Both the position numbers and the translations under genes were made by a program. A stretch of 64,000 nt of DNA, taken from positions 1-64,000 of the forward strand of contig JABXIK010000050.1 in the NCBI GenBank assembly GCA_013373125.1, in the 5' to 3' direction. The DNA comes from Gammaproteobacteria bacterium. Lineage in GTDB: Bacteria; Pseudomonadota; Gammaproteobacteria; Pseudomonadales; Oceanobacteraceae. How positions within the stretch are numbered: the first letter of the stretch is position 1; each line of letters starts with the position of its first letter. This document shows positions 8,291 through 16,132 of this stretch, piece by piece. Under the pieces are notes generated by a model. The model was not told where the DNA came from. It did no database searches and saw only the letters and a program-made list of their open reading frames with translations.

Positions 8291-8734
8291 TGAGTCTCTC
8301 TCTGAAAGTCAGGGTGTTCTCACCACAGGCTTTAACAGCCATTACTGTTTCGCGAATGGCTGAGCCATTCCCGCAATCTTTAGCATGACATGCAATGGTT
8401 ACAATTGGTTAACACGACAGGAGCAACCCAATGGATTTGAGTTGTGTAAAACGAGAAAAATGAGGAAAGAACCAAGGTATTCACAAAAAAATGAATAACG
8501 ATGGATACCCAACTTATTTATCTCACTGTCATGGTGTTAAAACCAAGGCCGTAACTTGCTTGCGCGCCTTCTGACGGTGAGAAAACGCTTGGGCTAAACT
8601 TGCATAAATCCTCTATGGGAAGCACTAAATTGAGCGCATTTTAGGCGCTGACTTGCAAAATACAAGCGTTTTTTAATGAGTTTTCATTAGGAGAAATTTC
8701 GCCGCAAACCCCTATATTTATAGGTTTCGAATCA
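8291..8734. other. Gene-free stretch upstream of the polyamine operon
   Basis: No ORF with convincing features was found in these 444 bases. They must contain the promoter of the minus-strand polyamine operon, but no clear promoter or riboswitch could be assigned. A small palindrome around 8708-8723 (CCTATA and TATAGG) lies just beyond the end of the candidate small ORF at 8735. Confidence 0.5.
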
Positions 8735-8911
8735 TTATTCGGGTTCAACAAAATCACGTAAAAAAGCAATGGGTTTGTAAGGCCCGTCAATGCTACGTTT
8801 TTGGGTTAAGTGCAAATAATTTCTGACGAATGTATTTTGATCAAAGTAGGTGTAATTAAAATTTGTATCCTGAGAATCAGGTTGGGTATGGGCTAACGTG
8901 CAGAACGACAT
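8735..8911 (-). CDS. Candidate small protein, 58 residues, unknown
   Basis: On the minus strand an ATG at 8911 opens a 58-codon frame ending in TAA at 8735. The product starts MSFCTLAHTQPD and ends FVEPE. It is polar and rich in Tyr, Phe, Asn and Gln, with a KRSIDGPYKPIAFLRDF segment near the end. The frame stays open 12 codons upstream to a TAA at about 8948, and those codons read like part of a signal peptide but contain no ATG. It could therefore be a real small exported protein with a non-standard start, or the remnant of a longer gene. No clear ribosome site is visible and no family is recognised. Confidence 0.35.
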   Translation of the reverse strand: MSFCTLAHTQPDSQDTNFNYTYFDQNTFVRNYLHLTQKRSIDGPYKPIAFLRDFVEPE

Positions 8912-8972
8912 AGCAAGCGAGATTTTGGGAATTCTGAGAAAGCGGCTTTATGATTTAGCTTTAAAACAAAAA

Positions 8973-8994
8973 AAAGCCCGTAAAAGCGGGCTTT
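8973..8994 (-). terminator. Terminator of rpiA
   Basis: An 8-bp stem (AAAGCCCG with CGGGCTTT, 6-base loop) followed on the minus strand by a run of T, 18 bases after the rpiA stop. Confidence 0.85.
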
Positions 8995-9011
8995 GTAAAA
9001 TAAGCAATGAG

Positions 9012-9689
9012 TTAATTTTTTGCCTTAAGGGTTTTGACGCCCTCGGCTGTACCCATTAAAAACACATCCGCAGGACGACAGGCGAATAAACCGTTCGTCA
9101 CCACGCCCACAATGGCGTTGATGCGCTCTTCTAATTGAGTGGCGCTTTGAATGTTTAGGTTATGCACATCCAAAATCACATTGCCGTTATCCGTTACCAC
9201 ACCTTGGCGATAAACTGGGTCGCCACCTAGGGCAACCAGCTCACGGGCCACATAAGAGCGCGCCATAGGAATCACTTCTACCGGAAGAGGGAAGGTGCCT
9301 AGAATCGGAACCAGCTTGCTGTCATCGGCAATGCAGATGAATTCTTTGCTGCATGCGGCGACGATTTTTTCACGGGTTAAGGCAGCACCGCCGCCTTTGA
9401 TAGCTTGTAAGTGATCATTAATCTCGTCGGCCCCATCAATGTAAAATTCCAAGGAGCCCACGCTATTTAAATCATATACCGGAATACCATGATCTTTTAA
9501 GCGTTGTGCGGTAGCATCCGAACTGGCCACGGCACCATCAAATAGGTGTTTGATCTTGGCCAGAGCATCAATGAAGCAGTTGGCGGTGGAACCTGTGCCC
9601 ACGCCGATGATGCTGTCTTCCTCCAGATGAGGTTGGATGTAATCCACCGCCGCTTGGCCTACGGCCTGCTTAAGCTGATCTTGGTTCAT
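9012..9689 (-). CDS. rpiA: Ribose-5-phosphate isomerase A
   Basis: 225 residues from the ATG at 9689 ([14 protein letters not shown]), which aligns with the usual RpiA start; an upstream in-frame ATG at 9710 would add seven atypical residues. Hallmarks are IGVGTGSTA for phosphate binding, YIDGADEI and [12 protein letters not shown] with the catalytic acid/lysine region, and [10 protein letters not shown]. It interconverts ribose 5-phosphate and ribulose 5-phosphate in the pentose phosphate pathway. The gene diverges from ilvA, an arrangement common in gammaproteobacteria, and ends at its own terminator. Confidence 0.97.
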   Translation of the reverse strand: MNQDQLKQAVGQAAVDYIQPHLEEDSIIGVGTGSTANCFIDALAKIKHLFDGAVASSDATAQRLKDHGIPVYDLNSVGSLEFYIDGADEINDHLQAIKGGGAALTREKIVAACSKEFICIADDSKLVPILGTFPLPVEVIPMARSYVARELVALGGDPVYRQGVVTDNGNVILDVHNLNIQSATQLEERINAIVGVVTNGLFACRPADVFLMGTAEGVKTLKAKN

Positions 9690-9792
9690 ATGCTTGGTCC
9701 AAAGTTTCATGAAATTTAGGTGTGATTATATCTAAGCACAGGCAAAAATGGTTACAATATTCCACTTTTTAAAATAGGTAAGTTGAATCCCA

Positions 9793-11304
9793 ATGGCGGA
9801 AAACTACATAAAACGCATACTAGAAGCCAATGTCTATGATGTGGCGGTTGAATCCCCCCTATCAGCGGCGCAATTTCTTAGTGACCGCCTCAACAACACC
9901 ATTTTGATTAAGCGTGAAGATGAGCAGCCGGTTTATAGCTTCAAGTGTCGTGGCGCTTATAACTGCATTTCTAAGAAAACCGAAGAAGAATTAGCCCGTG
10001 GTGTGGTGACCGCCAGTGCGGGTAACCACGCCCAGGGTGTGGCCCTATCCGCGCAGAAACTGGGTATCAAGGCCACCATCGTCATGCCCCGTACCACGCC
10101 AGAAATCAAAGTGGCGTCTGTGCGTGCCCGTGGTGCCAAAGCGGTATTACACGGTGATACCTTTGATGAAGCCTTTGCCTATAGCCAAAAATTGGTGGAA
10201 GAAAAGGGCATGACTTATATCCACCCTTATGATGATCCAGATGTAATTGCTGGTCAGGGCACCATTGCCATGGAGATGCTGCGTCAGCACACAGGCGACA
10301 TACACGCTATTTTTGTTCCTGTTGGTGGCGGTGGTATCGCAGCGGGTGTGGCCGCGTACGTGAAGTACCTTCGTCCTGAAATTAAAGTGATTGCCGTTGA
10401 GAGCACCGAAAGCGCGTGCTTAGCAGCGGCTATGAAAGCTGGTCGTCGTGTGACCTTGCCCCATGTGGGTATCTTTGCCGACGGTGTGGCGGTTGCGCAA
10501 ATTGGCAAACACACTTGGCAGGTTTGTAAGGATCACATTGATGAAGTCATCACAGTGACGCCGGATGAATTATGCGCGGCTATTAAGGACATCTTTGATG
10601 ATACGCGCAGCGTCGCCGAACCGGCTGGAGCGTTAGGTGTGGCGGGCTTGAAAAAATATGTGGAGCGCGAAGGTGTGGAAGGTAAAACCCTTATCGCCAT
10701 TGAATCCGGCGCTAACATGAATTTTGATCGCTTACGCTATGTAAGTGAAATGGCGGAAGTGGGTGAAGGTCGTGAAGTGATCATGGCGGTAACCATTCCT
10801 GAAAGGCCGGGGAGTTTCCAAACGTTTTGTAATGTTTTGGGTAAGCGCCCAATTACAGAATTCAATTACCGTTATGGCAAAGACGACGCCGCTCAAATTT
10901 ATGTGGGTGTGAAAGTGCCAGAAGGGGGCAAGCTAGACTTATTAAACGAGCTGGCGGATAACGCATACCCTGTGATTGATTTAAGCGATGACGAAATTTC
11001 TAAGTACCATATACGTCATATGGTGGGCGGCCATGCACCAGAATCTGTGGATAACGAAATCCTGTATCGTTTTGAATTTCCAGAGCGTCCAGGTGCGTTG
11101 CTGTTATTCTTGAAGAAACTAGGCAAGCGTTGGAACATTTCCATGTTCCATTATCGTAATCACGGTGCCGCCAGTGGTCGCGTGTTAGTGGGTTTACAAG
11201 TGCCCACAAAAGAGAAGAAGGAGTTGAATAAATACTTGGATGAAGTGGGTTACCCGTACTGGGAAGAAAGCGATAATCCAGCTTATAAATTATTTTTAGG
11301 CTAA
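9793..11304 (+). CDS. ilvA: Threonine ammonia-lyase, biosynthetic
   Basis: A 503-residue enzyme that deaminates threonine to 2-oxobutanoate, the first step of isoleucine synthesis. The N-terminal PLP domain has the Schiff-base lysine in SFKCRGAYN (K51) and the phosphate-binding GGGGIAAG loop. The C-terminal ~175 residues hold two ACT-like regulatory domains; each begins with a PERPGSFQ or PERPGALL segment, the site class that senses isoleucine and valine. Full length for the biosynthetic form, as opposed to the shorter catabolic TdcB. It starts at an ATG about 100 bases from the divergent rpiA start and ends at a perfect palindromic terminator. Confidence 0.97.
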   Translation: MAENYIKRILEANVYDVAVESPLSAAQFLSDRLNNTILIKREDEQPVYSFKCRGAYNCISKKTEEELARGVVTASAGNHAQGVALSAQKLGIKATIVMPRTTPEIKVASVRARGAKAVLHGDTFDEAFAYSQKLVEEKGMTYIHPYDDPDVIAGQGTIAMEMLRQHTGDIHAIFVPVGGGGIAAGVAAYVKYLRPEIKVIAVESTESACLAAAMKAGRRVTLPHVGIFADGVAVAQIGKHTWQVCKDHIDEVITVTPDELCAAIKDIFDDTRSVAEPAGALGVAGLKKYVEREGVEGKTLIAIESGANMNFDRLRYVSEMAEVGEGREVIMAVTIPERPGSFQTFCNVLGKRPITEFNYRYGKDDAAQIYVGVKVPEGGKLDLLNELADNAYPVIDLSDDEISKYHIRHMVGGHAPESVDNEILYRFEFPERPGALLLFLKKLGKRWNISMFHYRNHGAASGRVLVGLQVPTKEKKELNKYLDEVGYPYWEESDNPAYKLFLG

Positions 11305-11308
11305 CTAT

Positions 11309-11336
11309 AAAAAAGGCTGCAATTGCAGCCTTTTTT
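11309..11336. terminator. Bidirectional terminator
   Basis: A perfect palindrome, AAAAAAGGCTGCA followed by its complement TGCAGCCTTTTTT. It serves ilvA and the convergent lipoprotein gene, whose stop codon it touches. Confidence 0.9.
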
Positions 11337-12165
11337 ATTTTTTCGCAATCAAGTAATCAATGGTGTCGACAAAATCTAAGAGAAAGGTTTGGCTGCTGGC
11401 AATTTGCTGGAAGCTGAGGGTTTTACTTAATGCACTTAAAAACGCGATAAGATTTTGTTGATTTGCTTGCGTGGCAATTAAATAAGCTTCTGATTTAAAT
11501 TCCTCTGGGGTATTGAGTAATTGTTTTAGGCGCGCTTCGATGGATTGATTGGATACCATCATGACTTGTTTAAGTGCGGCTTGATAGCGTGACAAATAGG
11601 CGATGCGTTGTGGCGTTAAGAATTGATGTTGAGTGCAGTATGCTTGTAATAGTGCCAGTTGTTGTTTGGATAAATCACCAAAGATTTCAGTTAAATTATC
11701 TTCCCAACGTTCGTATAACGCTTCTTGGCGATCTTGCGGCGTTTGGCGATTAAACTCGGCTAGTTTTTTATCATTGCGTTGTTCTAATTCATGAAATAAA
11801 TGACCCACTTGATCCGTCGTCAGCTCACTTGCTAGTGGTGTAATTTGTTCACTGATTTGTAGCCGAATTCGCTGCCAGTGCTCTCGAATCTCTTCAATAT
11901 GAAATTGAATGTCATCCTCATCGAATGAGGAGCCAATGTGTTTATGCACCTTCATCAAGTGGTGCTTATACTTGGGTAGCTCTTCTTGGCGATGCCAAGC
12001 TAGCAGTTTAAGTAATTCTTGATTGTATAGGTCACTTTGCTCATCGTTTAAATCTAAGTAGTCATCACTGTACCAAGTGATGATCCAATCTAGATTGTTG
12101 TAAACCATGCGGTTAGAGCAACTGCACAGTAGACAAACCATGAGAATGATGAGAAGTGTACGCAT
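11335..12165 (-). CDS. DUF6279 family lipoprotein
   Basis: 276 residues beginning MRTLLIILMVCLLCSC, a lipoprotein signal with the lipidated Cys at about residue 16. The mature part is strongly helical and polar, with the NRMVYNNLDWII and YLDLNDEQ segments typical of the DUF6279 (YihI-unrelated) lipoprotein family of gammaproteobacteria. The family has no established function; it is an envelope protein, probably anchored in the outer membrane. It is a single-gene unit between ilvA and the alanine symporter, with terminators on both sides. Confidence 0.75.
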   Translation of the reverse strand: MRTLLIILMVCLLCSCSNRMVYNNLDWIITWYSDDYLDLNDEQSDLYNQELLKLLAWHRQEELPKYKHHLMKVHKHIGSSFDEDDIQFHIEEIREHWQRIRLQISEQITPLASELTTDQVGHLFHELEQRNDKKLAEFNRQTPQDRQEALYERWEDNLTEIFGDLSKQQLALLQAYCTQHQFLTPQRIAYLSRYQAALKQVMMVSNQSIEARLKQLLNTPEEFKSEAYLIATQANQQNLIAFLSALSKTLSFQQIASSQTFLLDFVDTIDYLIAKK

Positions 12166-12235
12166 AAGAATCCTTATGTAAGGAGCATGCTTAAGTTTAG
12201 AAGACGGCTATATATTTAAAGCAATAAATGGCAAT

Positions 12236-12264
12236 AAAAAAGGGGAGCATTGCTCCCCTTTTTT
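12236..12264 (-). terminator. Terminator of the symporter gene
   Basis: A strong hairpin, GGGGAGC with GCTCCCC and a 3-base loop, flanked by A and T runs, just after the symporter stop on the minus strand. Confidence 0.88.
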
Positions 12265-12268
12265 ATGG

Positions 12269-13753
12269 TTATTTTTTATTTAGGCGTTTAACCCAGTAAT
12301 GCGCATTCTTGATACCGAGTTTTTCAGGATCAAAGGTATAGCTATCCACATTGCTATTTTTCTGCGCTTCATAGTCTTTTAGCGCTTTAATCGCTGGTTT
12401 CGCCATGAAGAAGATGATCAAAATACCAATGATGTTTAACCATGCCATGAGGCCCACACCAATATCACCTAATCCCCAAGCAAGGTCTGCGGTTTTTACT
12501 GTGCCGTAAAAAACAGACGCTAAAAGTGCAACTTTCAGCACGCCCATCATGCCGGGCAATTTAAGCGAGCGGCGCAGATAGCTGACGTTAGTTTCAGCAA
12601 TATAGTAATACGCCAAAATGGTGGTGAATGAGAAGAAGAATAATGCAAATGCAATGAATGGCTTACCTAGTCCCGGCAGAGTACTTTCAATCGCGTACTG
12701 TGTGAAGGCTGGACTATTGGCAGCAATATCAGCACCGAGGTTTTGGATCAGCATAGTATCCATTGGGCCGTGAACATTGTATGTGCCTGTGATCAAAATC
12801 ATAAAAGCAGTAGCGGAACATACGAATAAAGTATCCACATAGATAGAGAAAGCTTGTACCAAACCTTGCTGTGCTGGGTGGCTAACATTAGAAGCCGCGG
12901 CTGCGTGCGGGCCAGTACCTTGACCGGCTTCGTTAGAATAAACACCACGTTTCACACCCCAACCGATGGCAGCACCAATACCGGCCATCGGGGTAAAGGC
13001 ATCGCCGACGATCATGGCAATAATGCCAGGTAGCTGTTCGATGTTTAATGCCACGATGACAAGTGCAATAACAATGTAGGCAAGCGCCATAAACGGCACG
13101 ATGACTTGTGCCACCATGGCGATACGTTTCACACCACCAAAAATAATGAAGGCTAGGATAATGCAGATTAGAGTACCGGTAGCGATTTTCGCTGAGCTCA
13201 TGATGCCCATGCCAGTGTTCACCATCTCGCCAGAACCAAATGCGGTAACGATGGCGTTACCAATACTATTGGACTGAATACCCGGGAGTAACAGACCACA
13301 GGCTAGAATCGTGGAGATGGCAAAGATGATTGCGAACCATTTTTGACCCATGGCTTTTTCAAAATAATAAGCTGGGCCACCGCGGAACTCATCGCCTTCT
13401 TCTTCTTTATAGATTTGCGCTAATGTGGACTCGATGTAAGCGGTCGCGGCACCTAAAAACGCCACCATCCACATCCAGAATACCGCACCAGGACCACCAA
13501 AGCCGATGGCAGCAGCCACGCCGGCAATATTCCCGGTACCCACACGACCGGATAATGAAATGGCTAATGCTTGGAAGGAGGAAATCCCTTTGCTGGATTC
13601 ATTGGGAGTAAATAATAAACGCCACATTTCTTTGATATGGCGCACTTGCATAAAGCGCGTAAGAATGGAGAAAAATAAACCGGCTGCCAGACACAAATAA
13701 ATCAGTACTGGACTCCAAATTACGCCATTAATGGCATCAACGATGGCTTGCAT
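12269..13753 (-). CDS. Alanine/glycine:cation symporter (AGCS family)
   Basis: A 494-residue inner-membrane protein with about ten to eleven hydrophobic helices. The AGCS signatures are ALAISLSGRVGTGNIAGVA near residue 65, GPGAVFWMW, and GVKRGVYSNEAGQGTGPHAAA around residue 270. It takes up alanine and/or glycine, normally with sodium. The sodium stator genes elsewhere in the window fit a sodium-using marine lifestyle. The upstream region carries a 9-bp inverted repeat about 105 bases before the start, but I saw no glycine-riboswitch core. Confidence 0.93.
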   Translation of the reverse strand: MQAIVDAINGVIWSPVLIYLCLAAGLFFSILTRFMQVRHIKEMWRLLFTPNESSKGISSFQALAISLSGRVGTGNIAGVAAAIGFGGPGAVFWMWMVAFLGAATAYIESTLAQIYKEEEGDEFRGGPAYYFEKAMGQKWFAIIFAISTILACGLLLPGIQSNSIGNAIVTAFGSGEMVNTGMGIMSSAKIATGTLICIILAFIIFGGVKRIAMVAQVIVPFMALAYIVIALVIVALNIEQLPGIIAMIVGDAFTPMAGIGAAIGWGVKRGVYSNEAGQGTGPHAAAASNVSHPAQQGLVQAFSIYVDTLFVCSATAFMILITGTYNVHGPMDTMLIQNLGADIAANSPAFTQYAIESTLPGLGKPFIAFALFFFSFTTILAYYYIAETNVSYLRRSLKLPGMMGVLKVALLASVFYGTVKTADLAWGLGDIGVGLMAWLNIIGILIIFFMAKPAIKALKDYEAQKNSNVDSYTFDPEKLGIKNAHYWVKRLNKK

Positions 13754-13858
13754 GGAAAGTTCCTTAAGAAGAGAGTCGCAAGCAGGATAACAAATGACAC
13801 TTCGATGAAAAGGTTAAAAAAGCAGATTCTGTGAATTTCTTTTTGCTTTAAATAAATT

Positions 13859-13917
13859 GCCCCAGATTGACACGAGCTGAGCGTTTAAAAAGTGGCGCGA
13901 GTGGTTGTATCTGGGGC
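13859..13917. repeat. 9-bp inverted repeat upstream of the symporter
   Basis: GCCCCAGAT at 13859-13867 and ATCTGGGGC at 13909-13917, perfect, spaced by 41 bases. It could close a 5'-leader RNA structure of the symporter mRNA or be a spaced operator. Confidence 0.5.
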
Positions 13918-14076
13918 ATGCAACGGGTTATGGGAGAGCGGATTTGCACTGAATGCGTCCCTTATTGTTTGGTCTTATATGGATTGGCTTATTATGTCTG
14001 GTAATAAAAAGTCAGTTTTCACCTAGGAAATCAAGCATAAATATCCGTGTCAGCTTGCCAAAATGCCACAATGTGA

Positions 14077-14223
14077 GACTGTCTGACAATCATATCTATC
14101 TGTTTTATATAGGGTTTTTAAATATGGTACAAATGTGCGTTAAATAACTTAACAAACCGTTACAAAAGCCTTGGAAGGGCCAAATCTCGCATGTTAAGGT
14201 GCTCAACCTAAATGACTGTCTGA
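14077..14223. repeat. Direct repeat GACTGTCTGA, two copies
   Basis: Perfect 10-bp copies at 14077-14086 and 14214-14223 upstream of the methyltransferase gene. A related inverted element (GACAGAC) lies at 14281-14287. Candidate regulator-binding sites. Confidence 0.4.
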
Positions 14224-14328
14224 ACACAAAAATAACAAACATCAGCGCATTTTCACCCTAGCCAAAAACTGCCTGAGCCAGACAGACTTGCAAACCCGAA
14301 CAATAATAATTTCCACGGGAGCCAGATC

Positions 14329-15006
14329 ATGGCAGACAAGTACAAAATTATCGGACCTGTATACGATTTCCTAAGCACCATTTACAGTGGCCGCCAAATC
14401 CATAAATGCAAAACCGCCATGAATGTGGATTTAAAAGAAGACGATAAAATTTTATTTGCTGGTGTGGGTCATGGACGTGATGCAATTGATGCAGCTGAAC
14501 GTGGCGCGCAAGTAACCGTTGTGGATTTATCCGCCACCATGTTGAAAAACGTGGAAAAGAATTTAAAAGGCAAACAGTTCAAACACCCAATTCGGTTAGT
14601 ACACAGCGACATTTTGAAATTTGATGAAGTGGGCGAATACGATCAAGTGGTAGCAAATTTTTTCTTAAACGTATTCCCCGAAGATTTCATGGTAACCGTC
14701 ATGCAACACTTATCTACCTTGGTAAAAGCGGACGGCCATTTTGTTATTGGTGATTTCCACTTTCCAACCGGTAATGTACTGACAAAAGCGTTCCAAAATA
14801 TTTATTGGTACATCGCGGTATTTACATTCACCGTGTTCGCCAAAAATGCATTCCATAAAATTTATAATTATCCAAAACATCTTGAAAGCTTAGGTTTCTC
14901 CGTGGAGAAAACTCAAGCCTTTAATGTGTTGTTGATTCCTTCACTTTGGTCCATGAAGGCATCGCGTAAACAAATTGCCAAACCTCAACAAGAAGACGCT
15001 GCTTAA
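14329..15006 (+). CDS. Class I SAM-dependent methyltransferase
   Basis: 225 residues. The AdoMet-binding motif I is ILFAGVGHGRDA (about 41-52), and the acidic residue after strand 2 is in VTVVDLS (D66). After the catalytic core there is a hydrophobic segment (WYIAVFTFTVFA) and a PKHLESLGF stretch, as in UbiE-like enzymes that act on membrane lipids or quinones. A GGGAG ribosome site precedes the ATG. It is 47 bases upstream of a DUF2156 gene on the same strand, so the two form an operon. The substrate is unknown; a lipid-linked one is inference from the hydrophobic segment and the partner. Confidence 0.75.
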   Translation: MADKYKIIGPVYDFLSTIYSGRQIHKCKTAMNVDLKEDDKILFAGVGHGRDAIDAAERGAQVTVVDLSATMLKNVEKNLKGKQFKHPIRLVHSDILKFDEVGEYDQVVANFFLNVFPEDFMVTVMQHLSTLVKADGHFVIGDFHFPTGNVLTKAFQNIYWYIAVFTFTVFAKNAFHKIYNYPKHLESLGFSVEKTQAFNVLLIPSLWSMKASRKQIAKPQQEDAA

Positions 15007-15053
15007 AGCAAAGCCGACATTCTTGTAGATAATAACAATAAGAGGTCTGAGTT

Positions 15054-16076
15054 ATGAATAAAGCCGATATTGAAGTCACAGAAATTAGCCATGAAACGGA
15101 AGCCGCTCACGGCGGTGGGGTTTTTACCTTTTCTGAACGCGTTGAATTTTTAAAGAAATTTGGCCGTCACTCCATGGCGTTTTCTGCACTGCAGCCTCAA
15201 ATGCGTTATTTCGATATGGAAGGTGTTGGTTATATTGCCTACCGCAAACAATGGGGTTCGGTTGTGTGTTTGGGTAATCCAATTTGTGCAAAAGAGGATC
15301 GTGAATTGATTATTCGCGAGTTTTGCAAAAAATACTCAAGCCCAGTCTTTATTCAAGTTACTCAAGACGTTGCAGAATTAATTAATGACATTACGGGTTT
15401 TTATGCCACGCAATTCGGCAAAGAAACCTTAATTGATCTGAATACTTGGACCATGTCCGGTAAAAAGAAACAAGTTATTCGCACCGCAGTGAACCATGCG
15501 AAAAAAGAAGGTGTGACGGTTAAAGAAAGCTATGGTGATTTGGCATACCGTAATCTTTCAGACTCGTGGTTGAAGACTCGTAAGTGCAAGGGCCGCGAGA
15601 TTGTTTTCTTAATTCGTCCAATGGAGATGGATTATAAAGAAGGTACCCGTCGTTTCTTTGCTTACCAAGGGGATGAAATGATAGGCTTTATCTTCTTTGA
15701 TCCGATTTATGAGAATGGTCATGTGGTTGGTTATGTGCCAAACATTAGTCGTGCCTCAGAAAAATTCCCACAGGGTATTTTCTACATGCTAATGGTACAA
15801 GCCATGGAGAAATTTAAAGAAGAAGGTGTGCCGTATATATTCTTAGGTTTATCACCTTTGGCATTGGATTATCCGCCTAAGTCGAATGAATCGAAAGTAT
15901 TACGTTGGATGCTGGAATTTACCGCCAAGCATTTAAATTTCTTGTATAACTTTAAAGGCATCGACTTTACTAAGTCTCGTTTCCGTGGCGAAGAAGAGCC
16001 GACTTATGCCGTACATAAACGCATTATGCCGTCAAAAGACTTTGTGTGTATGTTTAAGATCTGTAATGTTATCTAA
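15054..16076 (+). CDS. DUF2156 domain protein (GNAT-like acyl or aminoacyl transferase fold)
   Basis: 340 residues without signal peptide or strong membrane helices. The sequence reads as a DUF2156 module, the fold of the catalytic domain of lysyl-phosphatidylglycerol synthase: YFDMEGVGYIAYRKQWGSVVCLGNPIC near residue 52, then KKQVIRTAVNHAKKEGVTVKE, RRFFAYQGDEMIGFIFFDPIY and a C-terminal YNFKGIDFTKSRFRGEEEPTY segment. Family members transfer acyl or aminoacyl groups, often onto lipids. It is co-transcribed with the methyltransferase just upstream and ends at a strong terminator. I cannot name the product lipid. Confidence 0.7.
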   Translation: MNKADIEVTEISHETEAAHGGGVFTFSERVEFLKKFGRHSMAFSALQPQMRYFDMEGVGYIAYRKQWGSVVCLGNPICAKEDRELIIREFCKKYSSPVFIQVTQDVAELINDITGFYATQFGKETLIDLNTWTMSGKKKQVIRTAVNHAKKEGVTVKESYGDLAYRNLSDSWLKTRKCKGREIVFLIRPMEMDYKEGTRRFFAYQGDEMIGFIFFDPIYENGHVVGYVPNISRASEKFPQGIFYMLMVQAMEKFKEEGVPYIFLGLSPLALDYPPKSNESKVLRWMLEFTAKHLNFLYNFKGIDFTKSRFRGEEEPTYAVHKRIMPSKDFVCMFKICNVI

Positions 16077-16092
16077 AGTATAAAAGATTTAT

Positions 16093-16117
16093 AAACCCGC
16101 CATCGGCGGGTTTTTTT
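16093..16117. terminator. Terminator after the DUF2156 gene
   Basis: A 9-bp stem (AAACCCGCC with GGCGGGTTT, loop ATC) plus a T run. It is also suitably placed for the convergent glycosyltransferase gene. Confidence 0.88.
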
Positions 16118-16132
16118 ATGCTTACAAAATAC

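Larger units (their letters stand above)
13754..14328. other. 575-base divergent intergenic region
   Basis: This region holds the upstream sequences of the symporter (minus) and of the methyltransferase operon (plus). Visible structure: a 9-bp inverted repeat at 13859-13917 and two copies of GACTGTCTGA at 14077 and 14214. An open frame of 64 codons at 13953-14147 is hydrophobic at its start but lacks a ribosome site and was not accepted. No RNA gene was recognised. Confidence 0.6.

Noticed and set aside
13953..14147. 64-codon open frame with a hydrophobic start in the divergent gap
   Set aside because: No ribosome site before the ATG, no family resemblance, and a low-quality second half; it sits in a region more likely to be regulatory.
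13754..14328. Glycine riboswitch upstream of the AGCS symporter
   Set aside because: A GGGAGAG sequence near 13931 is on the wrong strand and lacks the conserved GCCGAAGG-type partner.
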